Source: Citrobacter freundii (GTDB lineage: Bacteria > Pseudomonadota > Gammaproteobacteria > Enterobacterales > Enterobacteriaceae). Taken from it: DNA of 64,000 nt. Both the position numbers and the translations under genes were made by a program. Numbering within the stretch: the first letter of the stretch is position 1; each line of letters begins with the position of its first letter. Location: NCBI RefSeq assembly GCF_011077955.1, contig NZ_JAALBX010000010.1:94716-158715 (forward strand), written 5' to 3'. This document shows positions 41,818-51,488 of this stretch, one piece after another. The notes under the pieces are model-generated. The model saw only the letters and a program-made list of their open reading frames with translations, was not told the origin of the DNA and made no database searches.

Positions 41818-43191
41818 ATGTATCGCACCACTCTGGCGCACCGGGTTTACCGGTTCGCCAGCTTAAAAGAGGTAATGGCGAAAGCGACCCCAGCCCGCTC
41901 TGGCGACTGCCTGGCGGGCGTAGCGGCGGACAGCGCGGAAGAACGGATGGCGGCGAAAATGGCCCTTGCCGACATTCCGTTGCGCGACCTGCTCACCAAC
42001 CCGCTTATCCCTTATGAATCCGATGACGTGACCCGCCTGATTATTGATACGCATGATGCCAGCGCGTTCGCCGCCATCAGCCATTTAACCGTGGGCGATT
42101 TTCGCGACTGGTTACTCGGCGATGAGGCGGACAGCGCGACGTTAAGCCGCATCGCGCGCGGCATTACGCCAGAAATGGCAGCGGCGGTGAGTAAATTAAT
42201 GCGCAATCAGGATTTGATTCTGGTGGCCAGTAAATGCCGCGTAGTGACGCGCTTTCGCAATACCATAGGCCTGCCGGGTCATTTAAGCGTTCGTCTGCAA
42301 CCCAATCACCCCACCGATGATTTAAAAGGCATCGCTGCCAGTATGCTTGACGGGCTGCTGTATGGCGCAGGCGATGCGGTAGTGGGCATTAACCCGGCGA
42401 GCGACAGCCTACCCGTGCTGGACAGGCTTAATCATATGATGGATGACATCATCCAGCGTTTTACCATTCCCACGCAGTCGTGCGTTCTGACTCACGTCAC
42501 CAACACGGTGCAACTTATTGAGCGCGGCTCGCCGGTGGACCTGGTGTTCCAGTCTGTCGCGGGAACAGAAGCGGCGAATCGCGGGTTTGGTATTTCCCTC
42601 TCTTTGCTGGCGGAGGCGCGGGACGCTGCGCTGTCGCTTAAGCGCGGCACGATCGGCAATAACGTAATGTATTTCGAGACGGGCCAGGGAAGTTGCCTGT
42701 CGGCCAATGCGCATCACGGGGTCGATCAGCAAACCTGCGAAGCGCGCGCCTACGCGGTGGCGCGTCATTTCGATCCGCTGCTGGTGAATACTGTCGTGGG
42801 GTTCATCGGCCCGGAGTATTTGTATGACGGAAAACAGATTATCCGCGCCGGGCTTGAGGATCATTTTTGCGGCAAGCTGATGGGGCTGCCGCTCGGCTGC
42901 GACGTCTGCTATACCAACCACGCCGAAGCGGATCAGGATGATATGGATACGCTGCTGACGCTGCTGTGTAACGCCGGCTTGACGTTTCTGATTGGCGTGC
43001 CGGGCGCGGACGACATCATGCTCAATTACCAGAGCACGTCCTTTCATGATGCGCTGTATGCGCGACGCTTATTAGGACTGAAACATGCCCCTGAATTTGC
43101 GCAGTGGCTAAGCAATATGCAGCTTATTGATAACCATGGACAGTTACGTTTAACCGGCGCCAGCCATCCGCTACTCGCTGCCATGCCGTAA
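41818..43191 (+). CDS. eutB: EutB, ethanolamine ammonia-lyase large subunit
   Basis: The start after TAAGGAGAAACGC gives 457 aa. The TIM-barrel subunit shows EutB blocks KCRVVTRFRNTIGLPGHLSV, RLQPNHPTDD, TNTVQLIERGSPVDLVFQSV and ETGQGSCLSANAHHG. With EutC it makes the adenosylcobalamin-dependent lyase that converts ethanolamine to acetaldehyde and ammonia. The residues binding substrate (Arg, Asn, Gln, Glu, Asp of these blocks) appear intact. No microcompartment shell or reactivase (eutA) gene is linked. Confidence 0.95.
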   Translation: MYRTTLAHRVYRFASLKEVMAKATPARSGDCLAGVAADSAEERMAAKMALADIPLRDLLTNPLIPYESDDVTRLIIDTHDASAFAAISHLTVGDFRDWLLGDEADSATLSRIARGITPEMAAAVSKLMRNQDLILVASKCRVVTRFRNTIGLPGHLSVRLQPNHPTDDLKGIAASMLDGLLYGAGDAVVGINPASDSLPVLDRLNHMMDDIIQRFTIPTQSCVLTHVTNTVQLIERGSPVDLVFQSVAGTEAANRGFGISLSLLAEARDAALSLKRGTIGNNVMYFETGQGSCLSANAHHGVDQQTCEARAYAVARHFDPLLVNTVVGFIGPEYLYDGKQIIRAGLEDHFCGKLMGLPLGCDVCYTNHAEADQDDMDTLLTLLCNAGLTFLIGVPGADDIMLNYQSTSFHDALYARRLLGLKHAPEFAQWLSNMQLIDNHGQLRLTGASHPLLAAMP

Positions 43192-43200
43192 GGAGAAATC

Positions 43201-43989
43201 ATGCACGCACCCGATGCCTGGAAAGCGTTAAATCAATTTACCGATGCCCGTATTGCGCTTGGGCGCAGCGGCGCCAGCCTGCCTACCGCCGAGGTGTTGA
43301 AATTCGGCCTCGCGCACGCTCAGGCGCGGGACGCAATCCACCAGCCTTTCGATAGCGAAACGCTTGCCACGCAGCTCGCCGCGTCAGGTCTTGAAACGCT
43401 TACAGTTCATAGTCAGGCAACGGACCGGCACGTTTTTCTTAATCGCCCCGATCTGGGTCGTCGTCTAAACGAGGAAAGCCGCGAGATGTTGCTTTCGCGC
43501 CGCACGCCCGCTCACGATGTGCTACTGGTGATTGGCGACGGGTTGTCTTCTCATGCGGTGCACCGACAGGCGGTGCCGTTAATCAACGCCCTGATGCCTT
43601 TTCTCACCACGCTTGGATTAACCGCAGGCCCTGTGGTGCTTGCGCATCAGTCACGCGTTGCGCTGGGAGATGATATTGGTGAATGTCTTCACAGCAAGGC
43701 AGTGGCAATGCTCATTGGCGAACGGCCCGGATTATCCTCACCGGATAGCCTCGGCGTTTATCTCACCTGGAAGCCCGAGCGCTCGCGCATTGAAGCAGAA
43801 CGCAACTGTATTTCAAATATTCGCCCGGAAGGGCTGAGCTATGATGCGGCGGCTTTTAAGCTGGCATGGTTACTTGAGCAAGCTTTTCTAAGGCGTTTGA
43901 CGGGGGTGGGCCTGAAAGATGAAAGCGACAACCCGGCACTCTGGGATAAGGTCAGGCCACAAATAGCAAAACATAACCACACGCTTTAA
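43201..43989 (+). CDS. eutC: EutC, ethanolamine ammonia-lyase small subunit
   Basis: The 262-aa protein has DARIALGRSGASLPTAEVLK near the N-terminus, then NRPDLGRRLNEES, VIGDGLSSHAVHRQAVPL, VLAHQSRVALGDDIGE and ERPGLSSPDSLGVYLTW, all standard EutC blocks including cobalamin contacts. It starts 9 nt after eutB with GGAGAAATC. A terminator follows at once, so the operon is eat-eutB-eutC. Confidence 0.95.
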   Translation: MHAPDAWKALNQFTDARIALGRSGASLPTAEVLKFGLAHAQARDAIHQPFDSETLATQLAASGLETLTVHSQATDRHVFLNRPDLGRRLNEESREMLLSRRTPAHDVLLVIGDGLSSHAVHRQAVPLINALMPFLTTLGLTAGPVVLAHQSRVALGDDIGECLHSKAVAMLIGERPGLSSPDSLGVYLTWKPERSRIEAERNCISNIRPEGLSYDAAAFKLAWLLEQAFLRRLTGVGLKDESDNPALWDKVRPQIAKHNHTL

Positions 43990-43990
43990 C

Positions 43991-44012
43991 GCCATCGGCG
44001 CGATGTGTTTTT
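43991..44012 (+). terminator. Terminator of eat-eutBC
   Basis: A short stem CATCG/CGATG with loop GCG is followed by TGTTTTT. The stem is weak, but its position next to the eutC stop supports it. Confidence 0.6.
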
Positions 44013-44128
44013 GATAATGTGTATACGCTGTGACGTTACGTCCTGCCCCGGCATCGTTGCGGGCGTATTATACGTGAGGCGTGAAGGCAGAACGTAAGAC
44101 GTAAAAATTTCGGGAATTCAGTGAGTTT

Positions 44129-44709
44129 CTACGTTAAAGGTAGAGTGGAACGATAAGGGATTACTTCTGCTTTTGTCTGGCCGATGACTTCGCAGATGAA
44201 CTTATCACGGTGACCCTGAAGCCGCATCAACAAGGCACTTTGCGTACGTTTTAAGCCAAATAACCCGTTCGTTAAGGCGCTTCCTCGCATCAGCTCTCCC
44301 GCAATATCCGTTTGGCGTATCGGTATAAATAAACCTTTATTATCCGACGTTGCAGCACAAGCGTTTTTACAGCCGCCAAAGTTAGCTGCTCTGGCCTGAG
44401 AAAATGTAACCGTTCGCCCGTCAAAATCGACAAGAAGCCCCTTTTGCCCGGTACGCATTCAGATAAAGCGCCAGCATTGGCATCACTTACGGTGTGAGGC
44501 ACACAGGTAATTAAAGGAAGCACAGATGGCGGGAAAGGTGGCATAAGGCCGAATTGCAGGCAGTAAAAATCCGCCTTCATAGAAGGCGGCATTGATTGCG
44601 CCCTAAAAGGGCGTACCCAAACCCTTAAAAAGAAGTCTCTACCAGTCCTGTTGGATTTAAATCCGAAGACAATAAGGCAGAGCCAAAACCTGTTGATGAC
44701 CACGCCCAC
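44129..44709 (-). pseudogene. Frameshifted Ash/Icd-like remnant of a P4-type satellite phage
   Basis: Two overlapping frames read leftward look like one protein family. The first contains SNRTGRDFFLRVWVRPFRAQ, MPPSMKADFYCLQF and SECVPGKRG. The second continues GLLVDFDGRTVTFSQARAAN, KGLFIPIRQ and NGLFGLKRTQSALLMRLQGH. They meet in a CAAAAGGGG run near 44435-44445, requiring a -1 shift. Such peptides recur next to tRNA genes in enterobacteria and are annotated as Ash or Icd-like phage proteins (memory, not searched). It lies directly downstream of the leuZ 3' end with no integrase, so it is a relic. Exact ends are uncertain. Confidence 0.5.
44565..44590 (-). terminator. Terminator-type hairpin inside the satellite remnant
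   Basis: Read leftward, CCGCCTTC/GAAGGCGG (loop TAT) is followed by ATTTTT. A second hairpin CGCCC/GGGCG lies at 44599-44613. Together they resemble the transcription-terminating immunity region of P4-like elements (inference). Confidence 0.65.
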
Positions 44710-44733
44710 AGGACGTGGTTTTCAATTGGCAAT

Positions 44734-44756
44734 AAAAAACCACCCGAAGGTGGTTT
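44734..44756 (-). terminator. Terminator of the glyW-cysT-leuZ transcript
   Basis: Read leftward, AAACCACC/GGTGGTTT (loop TTCG) is followed by six T, about 40 nt past the leuZ 3' end. Confidence 0.85.
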
Positions 44757-44797
44757 CTACGACACTGCTTATCATTGATTTTATTTTTTGTTTCCCG

Positions 44798-44884
44798 TGG
44801 TGCCCGGGGCGGGACTTGAACCCGCACAGCGCGAACGCCGAGGGATTTTAAATCCCTTGTGTCTACCGATTTCACCACCCGGGC
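44798..44884 (-). tRNA. leuZ: tRNA-Leu (TAA)
   Basis: The 87-nt class II tRNA starts GCCCGGGTGGTGAAATCGGT, has anticodon TAA and an encoded CCA. It is third in the glyW-cysT-leuZ operon. Its 3' end faces the accessory region, as expected of an integration site. Confidence 0.95.
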
Positions 44885-44894
44885 TCGGGAAATT

Positions 44895-44968
44895 TGGAGG
44901 CGCGTTCCGGAGTCGAACCGGACTAGACGGATTTGCAATCCGCTACATAACCGCTTTGCTAACGCGCC
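44895..44968 (-). tRNA. cysT: tRNA-Cys (GCA)
   Basis: The 74-nt tRNA has acceptor GGCGCGT/ACGCGCC, anticodon GCA and an encoded CCA. It is second in the operon. Confidence 0.95.
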
Positions 44969-45021
44969 AAATACTGCTGCCTTTTCAGGCTTATACCCGC
45001 AAAAAAGCGAATATAAAAATT

Positions 45022-45097
<76 letters not shown>

Positions 45098-45248
45098 AGT
45101 CATCAGGTAATTATCTAATTACTTGATTTTGCTATCTTCTGGCAAACTGTGCTGCCGTTCGATGCGTTGCATTCTACTTGCCTGACGCAATGAGTCAACG
45201 AAATTTTCTGCGTAAGCGATTCGTTTGATGAATTTTGCGTCTATTAGA

Positions 45249-45797
45249 TCACGGTTCGAGCAAATCGCCGCGCGCTGCGTGCAAATACTGGAACATTGAC
45301 CAGAAAGTGAGTACCGCCGCCACAAAGAAAAGCGCGATCCCGGCGTATTCTACCCAAATGTTAGGCCGCCACAGCAAGCCAATTAACGCCACCATTTGGG
45401 CCGTTGTCTTCACTTTGCCAATCCAGGAGACCGCCACGCGAGAGCGTTTGCCAATTTCCGCCATCCACTCACGCAGCGCGGAGATAATAATCTCACGGGC
45501 AATCATGGTCGCGGCGGGCAGCGTAATCCACCAGCTGTGATAATGCTCTACCACCAGCACCATCGCGATGCCGACTAACACCTTATCCGCCACCGGATCA
45601 AGAAACGCCCCAAAACGGGTACTTTGATTCCAGCGACGCGCCAGATAGCCGTCAAACCAGTCGGTGACAGCGGCTACCCAAAAGATAAACGCGCAGGCAA
45701 AGGGCGCCCAGTTAAACGGCAGGTAAAACGCCAGCACGAAAAACGGGATTAAGACGACACGAAACAGAGTAAGTAGAGTAGGAATATTAATTCGCAT
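45249..45797 (-). CDS. pgsA: PgsA, phosphatidylglycerophosphate synthase
   Basis: The 182-aa inner-membrane protein (E. coli length) has the CDP-alcohol phosphatidyltransferase motif DG-x2-AR-x8-G-x3-D-x3-D, seen as [15 protein letters not shown] followed by AFLDPVADK. It joins CDP-diacylglycerol and glycerol-3-phosphate, the committed step to phosphatidylglycerol and cardiolipin. It is 57 bp downstream of uvrC and upstream of the tRNA operon. Confidence 0.97.
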   Translation of the reverse strand: MRINIPTLLTLFRVVLIPFFVLAFYLPFNWAPFACAFIFWVAAVTDWFDGYLARRWNQSTRFGAFLDPVADKVLVGIAMVLVVEHYHSWWITLPAATMIAREIIISALREWMAEIGKRSRVAVSWIGKVKTTAQMVALIGLLWRPNIWVEYAGIALFFVAAVLTFWSMFQYLHAARGDLLEP

Positions 45798-45854
45798 GGC
45801 GCCGGGTAACTGTCTGTAGTCAGTGGAAATTAAGGCTATGTTGCTACATAGCCC

Positions 45855-47687
45855 CTAATGTTTCAACGAGTAGTAGATCTTTTCTGCAAGCGCCTGTGAA
45901 ATTCCGGGCACTTTTGCAATCTCTTCAATGCTGGCATTAAGAAGCGGCTGTAACCCGCCCATATATTTTAAGAGCATTTGGCGACGTTTCGGCCCAATCC
46001 CTTCAATAGTTTCAAGCGTACTGGTCGTCCTGACCTTGGCGCGTTTTTTACGATGCCCGGTAATCGCGTGATTGTGCGACTCATCACGAATATGCTGAAT
46101 CACATGCAGCGCAGGCGAATCAGGCGGAAGCGAGAACCCCTCACCTTCTGGTTCAAAAAACAGCGTTTCAAGGCCAGCTTTACGATCGGCGCCTTTGGCG
46201 ACGCCAAGCAGTAAAGGATGATGCTTATCCCAGGTCACATCGAGTTCAGCAAACACGGCTTTCGCCTGCCCCAACTGCCCTTTCCCGCCGTCAATTAAAA
46301 TAACATCCGGGACTTTACCTTCTTCTATGGCTTTTCCGTAGCGGCGACACAGCACCTGATTCATCGCGGCATAATCATCTCCGGGTGTAATGCCGGTAAT
46401 GTTATAGCGTCGGTATTCAGCGCGCAGCGGCCCATTGGCATCGAACACCACGCACGATGCCACCGTTTGCTCGCCCATCGTATGGCTGATATCAAAACAC
46501 TCCATGCGCTTAATCTCAGGGAGTTTAAGCGTGGCCGCCAGCGCCGTTAAGCGTTGGGTGATGGTGGATTGCTGTGATAAGCGCGTCACCAGCGCCGTCG
46601 CGGCATTAGTGCGGGCAAGCTTTAAGTAGCGCGCCCGGTCGCCGCGTGGACGGGTTTGAACATGGACCCGACGCCCCGCCACTTCAGACAGCGAATCGGC
46701 CAGCACACTTTCATCAGAGAGTTTAAAATCAAGCAGGATTTCAGACGGCAATGTGCGCATCTGGCTGCCTTGCAGATAAAACTGCCCGACAAACGTTTCA
46801 ACGACTTCGGCAAGCTCCGTACCGCCTGGCACTTTTGGGTAGTAACTACGGCTGCCCAGCACTTTACCCTGACGGATAAAGAGAACATGCACGCAGGCCA
46901 TGCCGGCATCAAACGCCACGCCGATAACGTCCAAATCGTCGCCAGTATTAGACACAAACTGTTTCTCGGTGACACGCCGAACGGCCTGAATCTGATCGCG
47001 AATGCGCGCGGCCTCTTCAAACTCAAGGTTCTGACTGGCACGCTCCATTCGCGCTACCAGCTTCGTCAGTACCTGGTCGTCTTTACCTGCGAGAAACAAC
47101 CGCACGTATTCCACTTGTTGTGCGTACTCTTCCTCACTTACCAGCCCTTCTACGCAGGGGCCAAGGCAGCGGCCAATCTGATACTGTAAACAGGGTCGCG
47201 AGCGATTACGGTAAACGCTGTTTTCACACTGGCGCACCGGGAAGATTTTTTGTAGCAGCGCTAAGGTTTCTCGTACCGCATAACCGTTCGGGAACGGGCC
47301 GAAATACTCGCCTTTGGCGTGTTTCGCGCCGCGATGCACTGCCAGCCGAGGATGGGTATCACCGCTTAAAAAGATGAACGGATACGATTTATCATCGCGC
47401 AGCAGGACGTTATAACGCGGCTGATAGAGCTTGATGTAATTGTGCTCAAGCAGCAACGCTTCGGTTTCGGTGTGGGTAACAGTCACGTCGATAGTGGCAA
47501 TTTGCGCCACCAGCGCTTCCGTCTTACGACTTGAAAGCTGAACACGAAAGTAGCTGGAAAGACGTTTTTTGAGATCTTTCGCTTTACCCACATAGATGAC
47601 CGTACCCCCGGCATCGTACATACGATACACACCGGGTTGACTGGTAACGGTTTTTAAAAAAGATTTAGAATCGAACACATCACTCAC
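45855..47687 (-). CDS. uvrC: UvrC, excinuclease ABC subunit C
   Basis: The 610-aa protein equals E. coli UvrC. The N-terminal GIY-YIG nuclease ([18 protein letters not shown]) cuts 3' of the lesion. A UVR domain (about 200-240) binds UvrB, the RNase H-like endonuclease domain (about 380-540) cuts 5', and a tandem helix-hairpin-helix (about 555-605) binds DNA. The start is GTG and overlaps the uvrY stop by 4 nt (GTGA), as in E. coli, so it is translationally coupled. Confidence 0.97.
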   Translation of the reverse strand: MSDVFDSKSFLKTVTSQPGVYRMYDAGGTVIYVGKAKDLKKRLSSYFRVQLSSRKTEALVAQIATIDVTVTHTETEALLLEHNYIKLYQPRYNVLLRDDKSYPFIFLSGDTHPRLAVHRGAKHAKGEYFGPFPNGYAVRETLALLQKIFPVRQCENSVYRNRSRPCLQYQIGRCLGPCVEGLVSEEEYAQQVEYVRLFLAGKDDQVLTKLVARMERASQNLEFEEAARIRDQIQAVRRVTEKQFVSNTGDDLDVIGVAFDAGMACVHVLFIRQGKVLGSRSYYPKVPGGTELAEVVETFVGQFYLQGSQMRTLPSEILLDFKLSDESVLADSLSEVAGRRVHVQTRPRGDRARYLKLARTNAATALVTRLSQQSTITQRLTALAATLKLPEIKRMECFDISHTMGEQTVASCVVFDANGPLRAEYRRYNITGITPGDDYAAMNQVLCRRYGKAIEEGKVPDVILIDGGKGQLGQAKAVFAELDVTWDKHHPLLLGVAKGADRKAGLETLFFEPEGEGFSLPPDSPALHVIQHIRDESHNHAITGHRKKRAKVRTTSTLETIEGIGPKRRQMLLKYMGGLQPLLNASIEEIAKVPGISQALAEKIYYSLKH

Positions 47688-48340
47688 TGGCTGACTAATG
47701 ACTGGGCATTACACAGGCCATGACGGATAGCAAGATGCGTCAGTTCAACATCGCCATGAATGTTCAGTTTGCTGAACATTCGGTAACGGTAGCTGTTCAC
47801 CGTTTTGGGGCTGAGATTGAGCTGCTCGGAAATCTCGTTCACCTTCTGGCCTTTGGTAATCATGAGCATAATCTGCAATTCCCGTTCAGACAAACTGGAA
47901 AACGGCGATTCCGCGTTTGCAGGCTCAATCTGGCTTAGCGCCATCTGCTGGGCGATATCCGACGCGATGTAACGCTGCCCGGCAAAGACGGAACGAATGG
48001 CGCTCACCACTTCAGAAGGGGCGGCGCCTTTGCTCAAATACCCTGCCGCGCCAGCCTGCATCACTTTTGCGGGCAGTGGATTCTCGGTATGGATTGTTAA
48101 CATGATGACTTTGATGTCAGCGCTCGAGCGCGCAATTTTACGCGTAGCCTCAAGTCCGCCGATACCGGGCATGTTCATGTCCATCAGGACCACATCCACC
48201 GGGTTTGAACGGCACCATTTTACGGCATCCTCGCCGCAACAGGCTTCACCTGCGACTTTAATGCCCTTGATATCATCAAGAATGCGTCGTATCCCTGCGC
48301 GCACCAGTTCATGGTCATCAACAAGAAGAACGTTGATCAA
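47684..48340 (-). CDS. uvrY: UvrY, response regulator of the BarA-UvrY (GacSA) system
   Basis: The start TTG, 8 nt after GGAG, gives 218 aa beginning [15 protein letters not shown], exactly the E. coli form. An ATG three codons upstream touches the Shine-Dalgarno and is disfavoured. The receiver phosphorylation site is Asp54 (VLMDMNMPG). The LuxR-type HTH is at about 148-208 ([20 protein letters not shown]). UvrY activates csrB/csrC transcription; its kinase BarA is encoded elsewhere. Confidence 0.96.
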   Translation of the reverse strand: MINVLLVDDHELVRAGIRRILDDIKGIKVAGEACCGEDAVKWCRSNPVDVVLMDMNMPGIGGLEATRKIARSSADIKVIMLTIHTENPLPAKVMQAGAAGYLSKGAAPSEVVSAIRSVFAGQRYIASDIAQQMALSQIEPANAESPFSSLSERELQIMLMITKGQKVNEISEQLNLSPKTVNSYRYRMFSKLNIHGDVELTHLAIRHGLCNAQSLVSQ

Positions 48341-48821
48341 AAGATACATCTCCAGAAAAGGGATAACGCTGCTGAAAGATAATTTCCCATATATTAACGG
48401 GTTTTAAGTCAACTTTAAAACGCAAAAAAAGCAGTATCTCGTTCCCGCTCGCATTTCTTGAAAGAAACCGTGAAAAAAGAAGGGAGAAGTGGTGCAAGAC
48501 GCGTTTATTTAAATCATTTTATTCAATGTGTTATAAATAAAACAAATAAGTAATATTAAAAATACATTGAAAAAACAATGAATCAACTTTTAGTAAAATC
48601 ACTATTTAATAGTTAAAAAACGTTACTGGCACATATAAGCTTTTTAACCAAAAACCCAGTGAGAATGCATTCCGTAGACCGCTTCCTTTATTTAAGCGAA
48701 GCGCCACTGCAGGCGGGCAAAAAACAACCACACCTGACTTTTGGCAGGCTTGTGGTATACTCCGCGCCCTTAAGAGCAACATCACGCTTTTTACGCGCGA
48801 TAATTCCATTGAGGTAATAAC
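48341..48821. other. uvrY-yecF divergent region
   Basis: This 481-bp AT-rich stretch contains no supported gene. The right end carries the yecF promoter (see next entry). The left side must carry the uvrY promoter but no clear hexamers were chosen. Confidence 0.5.
48735..48761 (+). promoter_or_regulatory. Candidate extended -10 promoter of yecF
   Basis: TGG-TATACT (48753-48761) is a strong extended -10; a weak -35 (TGACTT, 48735) precedes it. It lies about 60 bp before the yecF start codon. Confidence 0.5.
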
Positions 48822-49046
48822 ATGAGCACCCCTGATTTTTCCACCAATGACAATATTCAGGAACTGGCACTGGAAGTTTCTTGTATGAAAAACCTGCTAA
48901 CCCTTATGCTCCAGGCCATGGGCCAGGCAGATGCGGGCCGGGTGATTATCAAGATGGAAAAACAGATCACTCAAATGGAAGATACCGCGCAGGCGGAACT
49001 GTTCAGCAATACCGTTAAGCAAATTAAACAAGCTTACCGCCAGTAA
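48822..49046 (+). CDS. yecF: YecF, DUF2594 family protein
   Basis: The 74-aa protein is the E. coli YecF length and highly similar ([20 protein letters not shown], then [20 protein letters not shown]). It is a predicted helical coiled-coil protein of unknown function. The ribosome binding site is GAGGTAATAAC. It lies between divergent uvrY and convergent sdiA, as in E. coli. Confidence 0.93.
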   Translation: MSTPDFSTNDNIQELALEVSCMKNLLTLMLQAMGQADAGRVIIKMEKQITQMEDTAQAELFSNTVKQIKQAYRQ

Positions 49047-49108
49047 TAAAAACGCGGCGGGGAGTGTACTTGCCGCCGCGTCAAAACATATTGCACGTGT
49101 AAACTCCG

Positions 49109-49831
49109 TTATATCAGCCCCATCGCCACCGCATAACAAGCGACCTGAGTTTTATTAGGCGCATTGAATTTTTTCTGCATGTTCTTTTGATGAAAATTAA
49201 CCGTATTTTCAGAAATCGATAAGATCATGGCTATCTCGGACGATGTTTTCCCCTCTGCCGTCCACTGTAATATCTCGCGCTCGCGTTTGCTGAACTTCAT
49301 TTCAAGGCCAGTCATCGCCGGAGAATTCATACGCAGCAACGCCATCATGCTGAGTTCCGCCAGGTAATACAGGCGTAGCGCCAGCTCATCGTCAGAAAGC
49401 CAGGCATCCTGCGCCCTGAGATTTGATGTAGACAGAAAGCCTAATGCCCGTCCGGGCGCCATCACCGTCTGGGTCACGCCATTTTTCAGTCCATAATCGC
49501 GCGCCGCGTCCCAAAAATCAGGCACCGTACTAAATAGCTCATCGTTCCATGGCAGGTAGCCGCGATGGAAATTATTGGGATTGAGTACCGGGTCGATAGC
49601 GGCATAGTTTTCAGCCTGATAATGCTGCGTCCAGTCGCTCCGATAGGTAGTAAAAATGGTAAGCTTAGGGCGGGTAAAAGGCACTGGATGCCTTATGCAC
49701 AGCGCATAATACTCAAACGCCATGGCTTTTGTTTCACTCGCTAAAAGTTTCTCTACTTCTGCGCTGGTCTGGGCTTCCTGAAAACGATTGAATACGTTTT
49801 TCCGCCAGTTGAAAAAGTCACTGTCCGTCAT
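49109..49831 (-). CDS. sdiA: SdiA, orphan LuxR-type quorum-sensing receptor
   Basis: With the ATG at 49831 the protein is 240 aa as in E. coli. The autoinducer-binding domain (about 10-165, with YYALCIRHPVPFTRP, QHYQAENYAAIDPVL and WNDELFS) precedes the LuxR HTH (FSKREREILQWTAEGKTSSE onward). It detects acyl-homoserine lactones made by other species; no luxI-type synthase is present here. An upstream 19-codon extension is unsupported. Confidence 0.96.
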   Translation of the reverse strand: MTDSDFFNWRKNVFNRFQEAQTSAEVEKLLASETKAMAFEYYALCIRHPVPFTRPKLTIFTTYRSDWTQHYQAENYAAIDPVLNPNNFHRGYLPWNDELFSTVPDFWDAARDYGLKNGVTQTVMAPGRALGFLSTSNLRAQDAWLSDDELALRLYYLAELSMMALLRMNSPAMTGLEMKFSKREREILQWTAEGKTSSEIAMILSISENTVNFHQKNMQKKFNAPNKTQVACYAVAMGLI

Positions 49832-50050
49832 TCTGCGTTGTGCATGCCTTGTACATTCATTAATTGTTCTGATGAGATAAAGTACCACAAATGAGACTTT
49901 ATCTTATCAATCAATACAGGGATTAATATTCACTAGCCAGATGAATTCGCTACACAACCTGCAATTTTTCATCATTTTCACTAAATTGACCGCAATCGGG
50001 CTGGCACGCACCACCACACCCGGCGTCAGGAAGGGAGCATTACGCTTCGT

Positions 50051-50803
50051 TTATTGCATCAGAAATTTTTCAAGAAATTGTCGGGTTCGCGGCTGTTGCG
50101 GATCCGTAAACAGTGTCTTTGCAGGCCCCTGCTCAACAATACGCCCCTGATCCATAAAGATGGCCCGGTCCGCGACATCGCGGGCAAAACTCATCTCATG
50201 CGTGACGATAACCATGGTGCGTTTCTCCTGCGCCAGTTGACGTATAGCGCTTAGCACCTCGCCTACCAGCTCCGGGTCGAGCGCGGAGGTCGGCTCATCG
50301 AATAAAATCACATCAGGGCGCATCGCCAGTGCTCTGGCAATCGCCACACGCTGTTGCTGCCCGCCGGAAAGGCGACGCGGATAGCTGGTTTCTTTGCCGG
50401 TGAGTCCCACTTTCGCCAGAAGTTCACGCGCACGCGCCGACGCCTCATCTTTAGGCTCGCCTTTTACGATAACTGGCCCCTCAATGATGTTCTCAAGCAC
50501 CGTGCGGTGCGGAAACAGATTGAAGTTCTGAAAGACAAACCCAACATGCTGGCGCAATTCGCGCACCAGGCCTTTTTGCTTGCCCATCGATTGCGCGGCA
50601 TCAATGATGATGTTGCCGACCTGAATAGTGCCCGCATCGGGTTGCTCAAGCAGATTAATGCTACGCAGCAACGTCGTTTTGCCGGAGCCGCTGGGGCCAA
50701 TAATGGCCACCACTTCACCCGGCTTAACCTCAAGGTCGATGCCGTGCAATACCGTCTGGCCGTGAAACTTTTTCACCAGTTGTTTGACTGAAATCGCGCT
50801 CAT
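50051..50803 (-). CDS. tcyN: TcyN (YecC), L-cystine ABC transporter ATPase
   Basis: The 250-aa ATPase has Walker A GPSGSGKTT, signature LSGGQQQRVAIARALAM and Walker B VILFDEPTSALDP. It powers import of cystine, and of D-cysteine and related compounds in E. coli. Its start overlaps the tcyL stop by 4 nt. Confidence 0.95.
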   Translation of the reverse strand: MSAISVKQLVKKFHGQTVLHGIDLEVKPGEVVAIIGPSGSGKTTLLRSINLLEQPDAGTIQVGNIIIDAAQSMGKQKGLVRELRQHVGFVFQNFNLFPHRTVLENIIEGPVIVKGEPKDEASARARELLAKVGLTGKETSYPRRLSGGQQQRVAIARALAMRPDVILFDEPTSALDPELVGEVLSAIRQLAQEKRTMVIVTHEMSFARDVADRAIFMDQGRIVEQGPAKTLFTDPQQPRTRQFLEKFLMQ

Positions 50804-51468
50804 TTCGGATCACGCTCCTGACGGTTAAGCTGGTTTTCAAAGTAATTTTGCAGGCTGGAAAGGACTGTCGCCATTACCCAATAAATCAACGAGGCTGCAA
50901 GGTACATAGTAAACACTTCAAGCGTACGCGAGGTGATAAGTTGCGCCTGACGGAACAATTCAGGTACCTGAATGGTGGCGGCAAGCGACGTATCTTTCAC
51001 CAGGCTGATGAAGCTGTTGCTAAGTGGGGGCAACGCGACCCGCGCCGCCTGAGGCAGAATGGCGCGACGCAGTGCCTGCCAGCGCGTCATCCCGATACTG
51101 GCAGCCGCTTCCCACTGGCCTTTATCAATAGAGGAGATAGCCGCGCGCAGCGTTTCTGAAGCATAGGCGGCGGTATTGAGCGAAAGCCCAATCATGGCTG
51201 CGGGAATAGGATCGAGCTCAATGCCAAATTGCGGCAAACCGTAGTAGATCATAAAGAGCTGTGCGATAAGCGGCGTACCGCGAAATATCGAAATATAAAT
51301 ACGCGCAAGCCAGGAGACCGGCCAGACAGGCGACAGACGCATCAACGCCAGAATAAAGCCGAGCACAAGGCCAAAAAACATCCCGCCAATACTCAGTTGC
51401 AGCGTAAACACCGCCCCTTTCAGTAAATACGGTAAGGAATCGATAATCAGTTGAATACTTTCTTGCAT
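50800..51468 (-). CDS. tcyL: TcyL (YecS), L-cystine ABC transporter permease
   Basis: The 222-aa permease starts MQESIQLIIDSLPYLLKGAV, E. coli length. It has five membrane helices and the EAA loop (EAAASIGMTRWQALRRAILP). An upstream 8-codon extension is less likely. It lies 20 nt downstream of dcyD. Confidence 0.95.
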   Translation of the reverse strand: MQESIQLIIDSLPYLLKGAVFTLQLSIGGMFFGLVLGFILALMRLSPVWPVSWLARIYISIFRGTPLIAQLFMIYYGLPQFGIELDPIPAAMIGLSLNTAAYASETLRAAISSIDKGQWEAAASIGMTRWQALRRAILPQAARVALPPLSNSFISLVKDTSLAATIQVPELFRQAQLITSRTLEVFTMYLAASLIYWVMATVLSSLQNYFENQLNRQERDPK

Positions 51469-51488
51469 TATTGTTCTTTCACCGGAAT

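Noticed and set aside
42409..43047. 212-codon frame opposite eutB
   Set aside because: Antisense shadow of eutB; composition follows the third-codon bias of the real gene.
43990..44128. Possible second attachment site (repeat of the leuZ 3' end) at the far side of the satellite remnant
   Set aside because: No convincing direct repeat of the leuZ 3' sequence was found by eye.
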